Part shown: positions 33,650 through 42,447 of the stretch, one piece after another
How positions within the stretch are numbered: position 1 is the stretch's first letter
Layout: each line of letters opens with the position of its first letter
DNA from: JASGDN01 sp049841275
GTDB taxonomy: Bacteria; Chloroflexota; Chloroflexia; Thermomicrobiales; UBA6265
Assembly: GCA_049841275.1 (NCBI GenBank)
Contig: JASGDN010000047.1
Location: forward strand, 1-64,000
DNA length: 64,000 nucleotides
Direction of reading: 5' to 3'
Position numbers and translations under genes: made by a program
Notes under the pieces: model-generated
Database searches by the model: none
Told to the model about the DNA's origin: nothing
What the model saw: the letters and a program-made list of their open reading frames with translations, nothing else

Positions 33650-34882
33650 CTACAGCGCCTGGAAGATCGCGCAGGCGTTCTGGCCGCCGAAGCCGAAGCC
33701 GTTCGCGGCGGCGGCCTTGACGGTCAGCTTCCGGGAGACGTTCGGCGTGTAGTCGAGGTCGCAATCCGGGTCCGGATCGGTCAGGTTGATCGTCGGTGGG
33801 ATCACCCCGTCCCGGATCGCGAGGATGCAGGCCAGCGATGACACCGCGCCTGCCGCACCGAGCAGGTGGCCGAGCATCGACTTGTTCGCCGAGATCGCCA
33901 GGTCCTTCGCATGATCGCCGAACGCCAGCTTGATCGAGGTCGTCTCCCCGATGTCGCCGACCTTGGTCGCCGTCGCGTGGGCGGCCACGTAGTCGATGTC
34001 TTTCGGTTCCAGGCCCGCTCGTTTGATGGCGCGGGTCATCGCTGCTGCCTGCCCGCGGCCGTCCGGGCGGTTTGCGGTGATGTGGTAGGCGTCCGCTGTA
34101 TAGGCGCCGCCGGAGACCACCGCAATCGGGGTCGCACCCCGGGCGAGGGCATGCTCCTCGGTTTCGAGGATGAAGGCGCCTGCGCCCTCGCTGAAGACGA
34201 AGCCGTCGCGCCCGAGATCGAACGGGCGGCTGGCGCCTGCCGGATTGTCATTGCGCTTGGAGAGCGCCGTCATGTTTGTCAGGCTGGCGATCGCGACTGG
34301 CGTCAGGCCGCCCTCGGTGCCTCCGGCGATCACCACGTCGGCGTCGCCGCGCTCCAGCATGTAGACGGCATCGACCATTGCCTGTACGCCGGCGGCGCAG
34401 GCCGCGACGGAGGTGACGGTCGGCCCCCAGATGTCGAAGTTGATGCCCACCTGGCAACTGGCCATGTTCGGCGCGAAGATCGGGATCAGGAAGGGGCTCA
34501 CGCGGCGCGGACCCTTCTCGCGCATCGCGTTGACCTCGTTCTCGATGGTCGGGATGCCGCCGCCGCCGGTGTTCATCACGATGCCGATGCGGTCGCGGTT
34601 GTCGTCCGTGATTTTCAGCCCCGCCTGGGCGATCGCTTCGCGCGTGGCCGCGACGGCGAATTGCGAGAAACGGTCCATGCGGCGGGCGTTCTTCGGGTCC
34701 ATGTGGTCCTTGGCGGCGAAATCGGGGACCTCACCGGCGATCTGGACCTCCAGGTCGCTGGCGTCGAATCCCTGGATGCGCCGGATGCCCGAGGTGCCGG
34801 ACGTCAGGCCTTTCCAGAACGTTTCGACACCAATCCCGAGTGGGGTAATCGCCCCCAGGCCGGTCACTACCACTCGCGTCAC
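33650..34882 (-). CDS. fabF: 3-oxoacyl-ACP synthase II
   Basis: The 410-residue condensing enzyme elongates fatty acids by joining malonyl-ACP to acyl-ACP. The start VTRVVVTGLGAITPLG is the family N-terminus, with GTG at 34882 and AGGA upstream. The catalytic Cys162 lies in TSVAACAAGVQAM, the two His in VAAHATATKVGD and SMLGHLLGAAGA, and the Gly-rich end in ANGFGFGGQNA. It is the standard family length. fabD lies 217 bases upstream on the same strand, too short a gap for an acyl-carrier-protein gene plus signals. A second, more divergent FabF-type gene lies at 39391. Confidence 0.95.
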   Translation of the reverse strand: MTRVVVTGLGAITPLGIGVETFWKGLTSGTSGIRRIQGFDASDLEVQIAGEVPDFAAKDHMDPKNARRMDRFSQFAVAATREAIAQAGLKITDDNRDRIGIVMNTGGGGIPTIENEVNAMREKGPRRVSPFLIPIFAPNMASCQVGINFDIWGPTVTSVAACAAGVQAMVDAVYMLERGDADVVIAGGTEGGLTPVAIASLTNMTALSKRNDNPAGASRPFDLGRDGFVFSEGAGAFILETEEHALARGATPIAVVSGGAYTADAYHITANRPDGRGQAAAMTRAIKRAGLEPKDIDYVAAHATATKVGDIGETTSIKLAFGDHAKDLAISANKSMLGHLLGAAGAVSSLACILAIRDGVIPPTINLTDPDPDCDLDYTPNVSRKLTVKAAAANGFGFGGQNACAIFQAL

Positions 34883-35099
34883 AATGTCAGTCCTTTCGCT
34901 CCGCCCGATGTGGTCGTTGTTGATGGCATGCTTGGCATTCGGTCGCGCGACGATCCCGGAAACCACGGACAGCGAAACCCATCAGCCTCGCCGAGGCTCG
35001 TTCGGAGAGCATGCGCGACGTACGTACTCTTTTGAGGATTCTACCCGGACGGCCCGTGCTGCGCCTACCTGCCAGCTTCGGCACCGGTGTTCCCGGAGT

Positions 35100-36053
35100 T
35101 CATTTGGAGACAGCAGCCTGGAGATCGGCGAGTGAGACGGTCTTCACGCCGCGGTCGATACGCTTGATGAGTCCGGCCAGCACCGCTCCCGCGCCGAGTT
35201 CGATGAAGGTCTGCACGCCCGCGTCGATCATCGTGCGCACGGAGGCCGTCCACTGAACGGGCAATTCGACGTGATGGCGCAATTCGGCGCGCACGCCGTC
35301 CACGGTCGTGATCGGTTGGCCGGTGGTGTTGGCGATCACCGGGATCTGCGGTGAGTGCAGGTCGATGTCATCCAGGAGCTGGTTGAGTTTGGCGGAGACC
35401 TCGGCCATCAGTGGCGAATGCGAGGCGATGCTCACATTCAGGCGGGCGGCGCGCTTGGCACCGGCAGCCTTCGCCAGGTCCATTGCCTTCTCCAGTGCCG
35501 CGACCTCGCCAGAGATCACGGTCTGGCCCGGGCAGTTCGCGTTGGCGACATTGATGATGCCCTCGGAAGAGGCTTCCTCGCAGACCTCAGCCAGCTTCTC
35601 GTCGTCGAGGCCGAGGATCGCCGCCATGCCACCGGGCCGCTTCTCGCCGGCTTCCTTCATCAGCCGACCTCGCTCGCGCACCAGCATGAGCGCCGTTGGG
35701 AAGTCCATCACATCGGCCGTCACGAGCGCCGTGAACTCGCCGAGTGAGTGGCCGGCGGTCATCGCTGGGCGTAGGCCCTCCGGGACGAGGAGCCGTTCGG
35801 CGGCCTGCCAGGCGGCGATGCTGTGCGTGAGCAGCGCGGGCTGGGCGTTGAACGTGTCGGCGAGGACCTCGTCCGGACCCTCGTGCATGATCTGCGAGAG
35901 CGGTGCATCGAGCAGGCGGTCGGCGGCCGCGTAGAGATCGCGGGCGGCCTCCGTGGTGGCGAGGAGGTCGTCGCCCATGCCGACGACCTGGCTTCCCTGG
36001 CCGGGATAGACGACGGCGAACGAGTCGCCGAGGAGTTCCGAAAGCTGGGACAT
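35100..36053 (-). CDS. fabD: Malonyl-CoA:ACP transacylase
   Basis: The 317-residue enzyme loads malonyl groups onto acyl carrier protein for fatty-acid synthesis. The N-terminus VVYPGQGSQVVGMG, the nucleophile Ser103 in GHSLGEFTAL and the histidine in ASHSPLM are all present, as is the IELGAGAVLAGLIKRI end. AAGGAAG precedes the ATG at 36053. It is probably transcribed with fabF downstream. A CUT-type promoter was not obvious in the short gap to the kinase gene upstream. Confidence 0.95.
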   Translation of the reverse strand: MSQLSELLGDSFAVVYPGQGSQVVGMGDDLLATTEAARDLYAAADRLLDAPLSQIMHEGPDEVLADTFNAQPALLTHSIAAWQAAERLLVPEGLRPAMTAGHSLGEFTALVTADVMDFPTALMLVRERGRLMKEAGEKRPGGMAAILGLDDEKLAEVCEEASSEGIINVANANCPGQTVISGEVAALEKAMDLAKAAGAKRAARLNVSIASHSPLMAEVSAKLNQLLDDIDLHSPQIPVIANTTGQPITTVDGVRAELRHHVELPVQWTASVRTMIDAGVQTFIELGAGAVLAGLIKRIDRGVKTVSLADLQAAVSK

Positions 36054-36187
36054 GGTGGGGGCTTCCTTGCCTGATTTGCGGATGCGGCAACGGCGCTATC
36101 CGGGAGAGGGGTCCGCATCCGGGGCGCAACGGCACTTCGTCGGAACGGACGTTCGGTCGGCGCAATGATACATGACGGGCGTTACTG

Positions 36188-37150
36188 TCAAGCCGATTGG
36201 GCTGACGATTCGTCTGCGAGCGTGGCCGTCAGCCGGGCGATCCGGTGCGTGAGCGCAGGGAGCCAATCGGGGGCGTGGATGGCAGCCCAGACGGTGTTGA
36301 GGACTGTATTGTGGAGGCGATAGAGCGTCGGCAGGCGCGGATCGGCCGCGGCGATTGCCGGGATGCGTTCCGCATAGCGTTCGAGCAAGGGGCCGAGATA
36401 GCGGGCGGGACGGGGATCGTCGTCCGATCCTCCCGCAACGAAGCGCGCGAATTCGTAGAGCGGGTCACCGGCGATCGAGGATCCCCAGTCGACGATACCG
36501 GTCACTCGGGCTTCGGCATCGACAAAGACCTCGCCATCCCCGAGGTCGGCATGCAGCAGCGATGATGGCCGGGCGAGCAGGGGCCTCCGCAGGGTGTCGA
36601 CGAACGTGCCCACCCGTGCGACATCCTGCGCGGACAGGAGGCCGCGATCGACCAGCGTTCGTCCTGCTTCGTCGAAACTCGCCGCCAGCCAGGATGGCCA
36701 GTCCGGGAAAGTGCCACGGCCATCGCCGGTGAGCGGTCCACTGCCTTCTGCCGCGATCCCGTGCAGCCTGACGAAGATGTCTGCAAGATGGTGGAGGATG
36801 AGCCGCTGGCGGTCCATCGGCCAGTCCAGATCCGCCCAGCGCACACCCGTTGCACGGTCCATCAGGAACCAGTATGCCCCGGGCAGCGCGATATCGGCCC
36901 CTTCCGCCAGGATTGCCGGTGTGGGGACGCCCGCATTCCTGGCGCGTCTCGCGGTGGCCGCTTCAATCCTTACGTCGCTGCGGGCGCTGGCCTTGAGGAC
37001 GAGGCGATACCCGCTCGCCGATGTTCCTGCCACCACCACGGTTGGTCCCCAGGCTTCGAGCGGTGTGAGGTCGACGAGCGGGCCGGCGGACGTTTCCATC
37101 GCGGTCAGGGCGGCGCGGAGCATCCCGATATCGGGAGCGGGCGTGCTCAT
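36188..37150 (-). CDS. Phosphotransferase-family (APH-like) kinase
   Basis: The 320-residue protein has the aminoglycoside/choline-kinase fold. The N-lobe has YRLVLKAS with the ATP-binding Lys. The catalytic loop is LLHADLGDGEVFVD, in which the Asp is kept but the usual Asn (HGDLHxGN) is Glu, and the metal-binding Asp is in IVDWGSSIAGDPLYEFA. Substrates in this family range from antibiotics to sugars and cannot be inferred. It starts 2 bases after the stop of the P-loop kinase gene upstream, so the two are made together. Confidence 0.82.
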   Translation of the reverse strand: MSTPAPDIGMLRAALTAMETSAGPLVDLTPLEAWGPTVVVAGTSASGYRLVLKASARSDVRIEAATARRARNAGVPTPAILAEGADIALPGAYWFLMDRATGVRWADLDWPMDRQRLILHHLADIFVRLHGIAAEGSGPLTGDGRGTFPDWPSWLAASFDEAGRTLVDRGLLSAQDVARVGTFVDTLRRPLLARPSSLLHADLGDGEVFVDAEARVTGIVDWGSSIAGDPLYEFARFVAGGSDDDPRPARYLGPLLERYAERIPAIAAADPRLPTLYRLHNTVLNTVWAAIHAPDWLPALTHRIARLTATLADESSAQSA

Positions 37151-37152
37151 GT

Positions 37153-37728
37153 CTAGGATGGTTCCTGGATTGCTGGGGAGATCGCAGCGACCAGCCGGGC
37201 GTAGGTGCCGTCGTGGTCGCCGTCGATCGTCTCCACGAAACGCGTCGTCGGACGCTGGGCTGTCACCGCGAGCATCGCGTCGTACATTCCCGGAATGCGG
37301 TCGTCCGCGCCGGATTCGAGGGCGGCGGCATCGCGGTGGGTCTGGTCCTCCGGCTGTTCCGAACGGCGGCGGAAGCGACGCGCGGCCTCGTCCGGCGAGC
37401 TGACGAGCGCGATTTCGATGAAAGGGACACCTTGCGCGGCGGCTGCCGCTTCCAATAGGAGCACGAAGTCGATCCGTCCGAGGAACTGGGGCACGATCAC
37501 GTCGCTTCCCGCGTCGATCTGTTGGGCGATCATCGCCAGCGCGTGTTTCCGGGCGAGGATGCCTGCGTCACCTGGCGTTTCGAGCCAGCGCCCCAGCATC
37601 CCCCGGACGACATCGATATCCAGGACGAGGGCGAGCGAGGACGTGATGTCCGGATCGGCAGCGAGGCGGCGGGCCAGCGTTGACTTGCCGCTGCCCGGCG
37701 CACCGTTGATGAGGATCAGCCGTGCCAT
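37153..37728 (-). CDS. P-loop kinase-like NTPase
   Basis: The 191-residue protein has a Walker A motif (INGAPGSGKSTLARRLA), an Asp-rich strand (LVLDIDVVRGML) and a lid-like RRFRRRSEQPEDQTHRD, the layout of shikimate/gluconate kinase-like or zeta-toxin-like small-molecule kinases. No diagnostic substrate motif is recognised. It is co-transcribed with the APH-like kinase immediately downstream and follows the SDR gene by 18 bases, giving a three-gene leftward unit. Confidence 0.82.
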   Translation of the reverse strand: MARLILINGAPGSGKSTLARRLAADPDITSSLALVLDIDVVRGMLGRWLETPGDAGILARKHALAMIAQQIDAGSDVIVPQFLGRIDFVLLLEAAAAAQGVPFIEIALVSSPDEAARRFRRRSEQPEDQTHRDAAALESGADDRIPGMYDAMLAVTAQRPTTRFVETIDGDHDGTYARLVAAISPAIQEPS

Positions 37729-37746
37729 TGGACCCTTTCATGATGA

Positions 37747-38523
37747 CTATGCGTGCAGGAATCCGCCCTCGGAGTCGATGACCTGTCCGGTGATCCAGCA
37801 GGCATCCTCACTCGCCAGCCACGTGACGAGCCGTGCAACATCCTCCGGCAGGCCGACGCGGCCCATCGGGGTTCTTGCCGCCAGGTCCAGGTGCAACTCT
37901 GGCGTCATCCAGCCAGTATCGGTGGGACCGGGATTGACGACATTGATCGTGATGCCTTTCCGCGCGAGTTCCGGTGCAATGGACGTGGAGAAGGCGATGA
38001 TCGCGCCCTTGCTCATCGCGTAGGAGAGCTCATCTGGCATCGGGCCGAGATGCTGGCCGGAGCTGAAGTTGACGACGCGCCCGCCGTTTGCCGCCTGGAA
38101 GCGACGGGCGAACTCGACGGTCAGCAGCGCCGTCGCACGGGCATTGACCTGGTAATGCGCGTCGACGCTCTCCGCCGAAAGCGTCTCCCAGGAATCGTGT
38201 GTGGAGAAGGCGGCGTTGTTGACGAGGATATCGATCGGCCCCAGCTCGTCCTCGACGAGGTCGAAGAGTGCCGAACCGGCCGTGGGCAGCGAGAGATCGA
38301 ACTCGATACCGACAGCGTTGATGCCCTGAAGCGTCAACTCGGCGAGGAGGTCCGCCGGTTCGGTGGCCGCGCTGCCATACATGCCGGTGTCGTAGGCGGT
38401 CCAGTGTGTGAAGGCGACATCGGCGCCGGCCTTGGCGAAGGAGCGGCAGATGGCCGCACCGATCCCGACCGACCGGCTCGCTCCGGTCACCAGCGCGCGC
38501 TTCCCGACCAACGATACGCTCAT
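37747..38523 (-). CDS. SDR-family oxidoreductase
   Basis: The 258-residue SDR has TGASRSVGIGAAICR, a variant of the TGxxxGxG nucleotide motif with one inserted residue, then ILVNNAAFS, VNFSSGQHLG and the active-site SYAMSKGA (Tyr/Lys). The SRSVGIG form is seen in SDRs annotated as 3-ketoacyl-ACP reductase-like. AAGGAGGAA lies 9 bases before the ATG at 38523, one of the strongest ribosome-binding sites here. It starts the unit that continues with the two kinase genes. Confidence 0.87.
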   Translation of the reverse strand: MSVSLVGKRALVTGASRSVGIGAAICRSFAKAGADVAFTHWTAYDTGMYGSAATEPADLLAELTLQGINAVGIEFDLSLPTAGSALFDLVEDELGPIDILVNNAAFSTHDSWETLSAESVDAHYQVNARATALLTVEFARRFQAANGGRVVNFSSGQHLGPMPDELSYAMSKGAIIAFSTSIAPELARKGITINVVNPGPTDTGWMTPELHLDLAARTPMGRVGLPEDVARLVTWLASEDACWITGQVIDSEGGFLHA

Positions 38524-38917
38524 GGGGACGATTCCTCCTTACCGTGTCGCAAGATCGAGAGAGGTTGCCAATCCGTAGCAGCGCAGCGTGTCTGCGCTAT
38601 CGGGAGAAGCCCGATCTGCGGAGGCGGTGATATAACTGCGATTGCTCTGGCAGGAGTTCCCTGGTGGAGCTTCCTGCATGCGCGACAGGGACCTTTGCCC
38701 GAGATGATATGCGTGACGATAGTCTTTCCCGGGCATGCGAATCCAGATATCGGCCCGTGTCCGATGGTTCAGGCATGCTGAACCGTTACGGAATGCTGCT
38801 TCGTGGAGACCAGAACGGCCTCCACCATACGGGGTCGCCGCTGATGATTCGTTTGGTGAATGGGGCATGTCCCGATTTCGAACTGTTGCCGGCAGTGCCT
38901 TCGTCATCCGAATGCCG
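38524..38917. other. Intergenic stretch, no gene seen
   Basis: Nearly 400 bases upstream of the SDR gene. The open frames here (both strands) resemble nothing and lack ribosome-binding sites. It should hold the SDR promoter, but no clear -35/-10 pair is visible. Confidence 0.5.
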
Positions 38918-38954
38918 CACGACCCCGGAGGCCGGTATACCCTCCGGGGTCGTG
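38918..38954 (-). terminator. Terminator after the YrdB-like gene
   Basis: CACGACCCCGGAGG (38918-38931) pairs perfectly with CCTCCGGGGTCGTG (38941-38954) around a 9-base loop, 12 bases beyond the stop at 38967. Confidence 0.75.
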
Positions 38955-38966
38955 TCTGTGTTCGGG

Positions 38967-39383
38967 TCAGTGCTGCTTCAACAGCCAGGCGATCCGGTCA
39001 TAGGAGACGAAATAGATCAGACCGACCGCCGTCAGCAATCCTTCCGCCCAAGCGCGATGACCGCCGCTCCAGAGGCCGTACGCGGCCAGCCCGAAGACCG
39101 CTGCTTCGATGATTAGCCGGACCCAACCCGGCACTGTAACCGGCGGGTTCGGATTCCGCGATGGGTCGTCCTTCACCGCGAAGATGCCCCAGACCGCGAA
39201 GGCGATTGCCGGAATCGCGATCGCCAGCACCACGCCAAGGATGCCTCCTCCTGCAAGGTGCCACCCCCACCACGCGAGCGCGACGACCGCCGCGATTTCC
39301 AGGGCAAGGCGGAATGCGCCCAGTACCATGAAACGTCCAGATTGGGGCGATGTCGGCTTCTCGCTGTTGGCATCTGCCGTCAT
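38967..39383 (-). CDS. YrdB-family (DUF2568) membrane protein
   Basis: The 138-residue protein has four predicted helices: FRLALEIAAVVALAWWGWHL, GILGVVLAIAIPAIAFAVWG, LIIEAAVFGLAAYGLW and a last short one. The FAVKDDPSR...VPGWVRLIIE signature matches the DUF2568/YrdB family of unknown function. It starts 7 bases after the stop of the second fabF-type gene and is co-transcribed with it. Confidence 0.8.
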   Translation of the reverse strand: MTADANSEKPTSPQSGRFMVLGAFRLALEIAAVVALAWWGWHLAGGGILGVVLAIAIPAIAFAVWGIFAVKDDPSRNPNPPVTVPGWVRLIIEAAVFGLAAYGLWSGGHRAWAEGLLTAVGLIYFVSYDRIAWLLKQH

Positions 39384-39390
39384 GGGCGGA

Positions 39391-40689
39391 TCAGGAGACC
39401 GGCCAGCGGCGCAGGACGAGGCAGGCGTTCTGGCCGCCGAGGCCGAACGAATGCTTCGTCATCACGTCGATCTCGGCCTCGCGAGGTGTGCCATGCACGA
39501 TATCGAGCCCGATTTCCGGATCCGGGTTCCGATAGTTGCGCGTCGGCGGAATCCGCTGCTCGTGCAGCGTCTTGACCGCCGTGATCGTCTCCAGCGCACC
39601 GGCGGAGGCCATGCAGTGCCCGATCGCACCCTTTACCGATGTGATCGGAATTCCCTTCGCCCGGTCGCCGAGCACCTGGATGATCGCCTTCGCTTCGGCG
39701 AGGTCGCCCGCCGGGGTGGAGGCTGCGTGAGCGTTGACGTGATCCACCTCATCCGGCGCGATCCCGGCGTCGTTCAGCGCGTCGGCGATCGCCTTTGCCG
39801 CACCGATGCCGTCCGGCTGCGGCGCGATCGGGTGGTAGGCGTCGTTCGAGGTCGCGAATCCGGCGATTTCCGCGTAGATGCGGGCGCCGCGCGCCTGCGC
39901 GTGCTCCAACTCCTCCAGGACCAGCATGCCGGCGCCTTCGCCGAGTACGAATCCGGCGCGGCTGGCATCGAACGGGCGGCTCGCGCCGTCCGGGTTGTCG
40001 TTGGAGTCGGTCACCAGCGCGCGCATCGCGGCGAATCCCGCCTGGAACATGGGGTGATGCGTCGATTCGGTTGCGCCCGCGATCATCAGCGGAGCCTGGC
40101 TGTAGGAGATGGCGCGGAAGCCGTCGCCGATGGCCTGCGATCCGGTCGCGCAGGCGGTCACGACGGTCGAACTCGGTCCCATCATGCCGAACTGGTGCTG
40201 GATGGTGTAGGCCGCGAGATTGTGCGGGAACATCACGTGGAGGTGCGGCGGCACGCGGGAGAACGATTCGCGTGTGAAGGCGGTCTGCCAGGCGGGGAGC
40301 AGGTCGTCGTAGGTGCCGCCGATGCAGGTGCCGAGGGCCGCGCCCGCGTCGGTCATGTCGATGACCGGCGTCAGGTCATCACCCAGCAAGCCGGCGTCGA
40401 TCAGCGCGTCACCGGCGGCCTCGATCGCGAAGCGGGAGAAGCGCGACGTGTTGCGTGCTTCCTTCCCTTTCAGAAAGCGGCTCTGGACCTGGCTGTCATC
40501 GACATCGCCACGCAGGACGCAAGGATGCTGCGCGGGATCGAGGCTATCGATCCGCTTGATGCCGGTCTCGTTGGCGAGGATGCGCTCCCACGTCTCGGCG
40601 GCGGATGGTGCGAGCGAACTGATCGCGCCGATGCCGGTGACGACTACGCGCTTCCGGGTAACGGTCCGGGGGGATTCGAGCGAAGACAC
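39391..40689 (-). CDS. Second 3-oxoacyl-ACP synthase (FabF type)
   Basis: The 432-residue condensing enzyme has the catalytic Cys in VVTACATGSQAIGDG, His in VNAHAASTPAGD and His in KGAIGHCMASAGA, so it should be active. It differs from the fabF at 33650 in ACATG versus ACAAG, a longer N-terminus and many substitutions, which suggests a different chain-length role or a branch such as a specialised lipid. The start is uncertain: GTG at 40689 has GGAG 11 bases upstream; no ATG fits the conserved RKRVVVTGIGAISSLAPS start. It follows the rhodanese gene by 148 bases on the same strand. Confidence 0.88.
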   Translation of the reverse strand: MSSLESPRTVTRKRVVVTGIGAISSLAPSAAETWERILANETGIKRIDSLDPAQHPCVLRGDVDDSQVQSRFLKGKEARNTSRFSRFAIEAAGDALIDAGLLGDDLTPVIDMTDAGAALGTCIGGTYDDLLPAWQTAFTRESFSRVPPHLHVMFPHNLAAYTIQHQFGMMGPSSTVVTACATGSQAIGDGFRAISYSQAPLMIAGATESTHHPMFQAGFAAMRALVTDSNDNPDGASRPFDASRAGFVLGEGAGMLVLEELEHAQARGARIYAEIAGFATSNDAYHPIAPQPDGIGAAKAIADALNDAGIAPDEVDHVNAHAASTPAGDLAEAKAIIQVLGDRAKGIPITSVKGAIGHCMASAGALETITAVKTLHEQRIPPTRNYRNPDPEIGLDIVHGTPREAEIDVMTKHSFGLGGQNACLVLRRWPVS

Positions 40690-40837
40690 AGACGTGACTA
40701 CTCCTGATGAAATCAGCGCCACCGTGGGCGCGAGAGACCGGGTGAGGATGTCGAGCGACGTGGGTTCCAGCGTCTGAACATAAGGGAAGGATACGGTATC
40801 TGCGCCGTTTGCCGCTGGAGGGATCGCCGCTTTCGGG

Positions 40838-41653
40838 TCAGTTCTCGCCGTCAGGGAAGGCGATCGGGGCGTCCGGGAGCTGGCTCCATTCGCCCCATGA
40901 AGGGGCATAGTTGCGCACGTCCGGGAAACCCGCAGCCTTCAGGGCGACGTATGTCTGGGCAGCACGGAACCCGCCTGCGCAATAGGTGACGGTGGGGTTC
41001 GCGGGGGCGATCCCGATCGCGGCGTATTGCGCGGCCAGGGTGGCGGCATCCCGGTAGGAGCCATCGGCGTTCAGGTTGTTCATCCATTCGAGATTGATGG
41101 CGCTGGGGATGGTGCCGTTCTCGTGCTCGCCCGCACTGCGCGTATCGACCAGCGTGATGGATGTCTGCGTCCCGCCGTCGATCACCGCGATCAGGTCGAA
41201 GGCGGTGGCCAGCACGGTCCGGTCGAGCGTCAGGCTGAGCGCGACCGGCGTTGGCTGGGTCGGCGTGCGGTCGAGGTTGTTGCCTGCGCCCACCCACGCG
41301 CGCAGGCCGCCGTCGAGCAGCTTGCCGTTGTGCAGTCCGGCGACGTCGAGCAGCCAGACGCCGAACGACGCCATCGTGCCACTGATGTCCTCCGTGAAGA
41401 CGACCGTGCGTTCCGGACCGATACCCGACGCGCCGAGCGTGCGTTCCAGCACGGGCGTCCAGGCCGCAATCGTTGCCTCGTCGGAAGCTGGCAGGCGGAG
41501 CGAGCCGGCATCGAGCGAGATGGCGCCGGGGATGTGCCCGGCCAGATACATTGGCAGCGGGCGAACATCGATGACGAGCAGGTCGGGATCGCCGAGATGC
41601 TCCGCGAGCCAGGCGGCGGAAACGAGTGGTGAGGAGGGATGTGCAGCGGACAT
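40838..41653 (-). CDS. Two-domain sulfurtransferase (rhodanese/mercaptopyruvate type)
   Basis: The 271-residue protein has two rhodanese domains. The first is inactive-type (LLVIDVRPLPMYLAGHIPGA). The second (TLVDTRSAGEHENGTIPSA) carries the active Cys in TYCAGGFRAAQTYV. It moves sulfane sulfur from thiosulfate or 3-mercaptopyruvate to thiophilic acceptors. The CAGGFR loop is closer to single-domain rhodaneses than to the CGSGVT of mercaptopyruvate enzymes, so the donor is uncertain. I chose the second ATG of MPMSAAH (41653) because GGAG lies at proper distance only from it. Confidence 0.87.
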   Translation of the reverse strand: MSAAHPSSPLVSAAWLAEHLGDPDLLVIDVRPLPMYLAGHIPGAISLDAGSLRLPASDEATIAAWTPVLERTLGASGIGPERTVVFTEDISGTMASFGVWLLDVAGLHNGKLLDGGLRAWVGAGNNLDRTPTQPTPVALSLTLDRTVLATAFDLIAVIDGGTQTSITLVDTRSAGEHENGTIPSAINLEWMNNLNADGSYRDAATLAAQYAAIGIAPANPTVTYCAGGFRAAQTYVALKAAGFPDVRNYAPSWGEWSQLPDAPIAFPDGEN

Positions 41654-41889
41654 GGGCATGCTCCTGAGCGGGACAACCGAAACAATGCGCTCGGACCATG
41701 ATCGCCGATCGTCCCGGCGCACGCCTCCCCTGCTGGGCGGTTCGATCCGCCATCCTGCAGCCGGGGGCTGGGTGGGCGCATGGTACACTCCGGGCACCTG
41801 CGCGGGTCGGAGCCACCGCCCCGTGCGCCGCCTCATCTGCGCGCTCGCCCCCCATTGCCCGCAACCATTGGAGTCAGGCGTTTCCTATC

Positions 41890-42351
41890 ATGTCACGCAT
41901 CATCTTCGGGTTGCTGCTCCTTGTCGCGATCTTCAGCCAGGCGACGGTAATCCCCGCCGTGTTTCCGTGGGGCGTGATCCCGAACACGGTCCTGGTGCTG
42001 ATCTTCCTCTGGTGTGGCTGGTGCGGCCCGCGCGAGGCGCTCTTCTGGATATTCATCGCCGGCATCCTGCTCGACGTGATCACGATGGGCACGCTGGGCG
42101 TCAACGTCCTGGCCTTGTTGCCGGTCTTCCTGCTCGCGGCGGTGGCGAAGGAATACGTCTTCCATTCCTCCGCCATCGTGCCCGCACTGCTGATGGTCGT
42201 GGCGACCGTCGTACACGGGTTGGTGCTCTGCCTGGCGCATGGCAATTCGCCAGGCCTCTATCTGCTGATCCAGGCTGCCATGCACGGTACCCTCGTGCTG
42301 GTGCTCTTTCCGTTCGTGGCGCGCGCCACCCGCGAGGTGCGCCGCTACTGA
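41890..42351 (+). CDS. mreD: Rod shape-determining protein MreD
   Basis: The 153-residue membrane protein has about five helices: IIFGLLLLVAIFSQATVIPA, NTVLVLIFLWCGWCGPREAL, FWIFIAGILLDVITMGTLGV and so on, the MreD pattern (the D in LLD and G in LG are typical). MreD works with MreB, MreC and PBP2 in lateral wall synthesis. It is followed by PBP2 after 96 bases, the usual order, but mreB and mreC are not upstream; a divergent rhodanese gene takes their place, so the cluster is split. No strong ribosome-binding site precedes the ATG. Confidence 0.85.
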   Translation: MSRIIFGLLLLVAIFSQATVIPAVFPWGVIPNTVLVLIFLWCGWCGPREALFWIFIAGILLDVITMGTLGVNVLALLPVFLLAAVAKEYVFHSSAIVPALLMVVATVVHGLVLCLAHGNSPGLYLLIQAAMHGTLVLVLFPFVARATREVRRY

Positions 42352-42447
42352 CGCCGATGGTGCCGGCCGGATTGCCTCCCGGCCCAATCTCTCGTCCCAC
42401 ACTCCACCCCGGCCCGCGTGGCCGCATCCTGACAAGGGGCTGATGTC

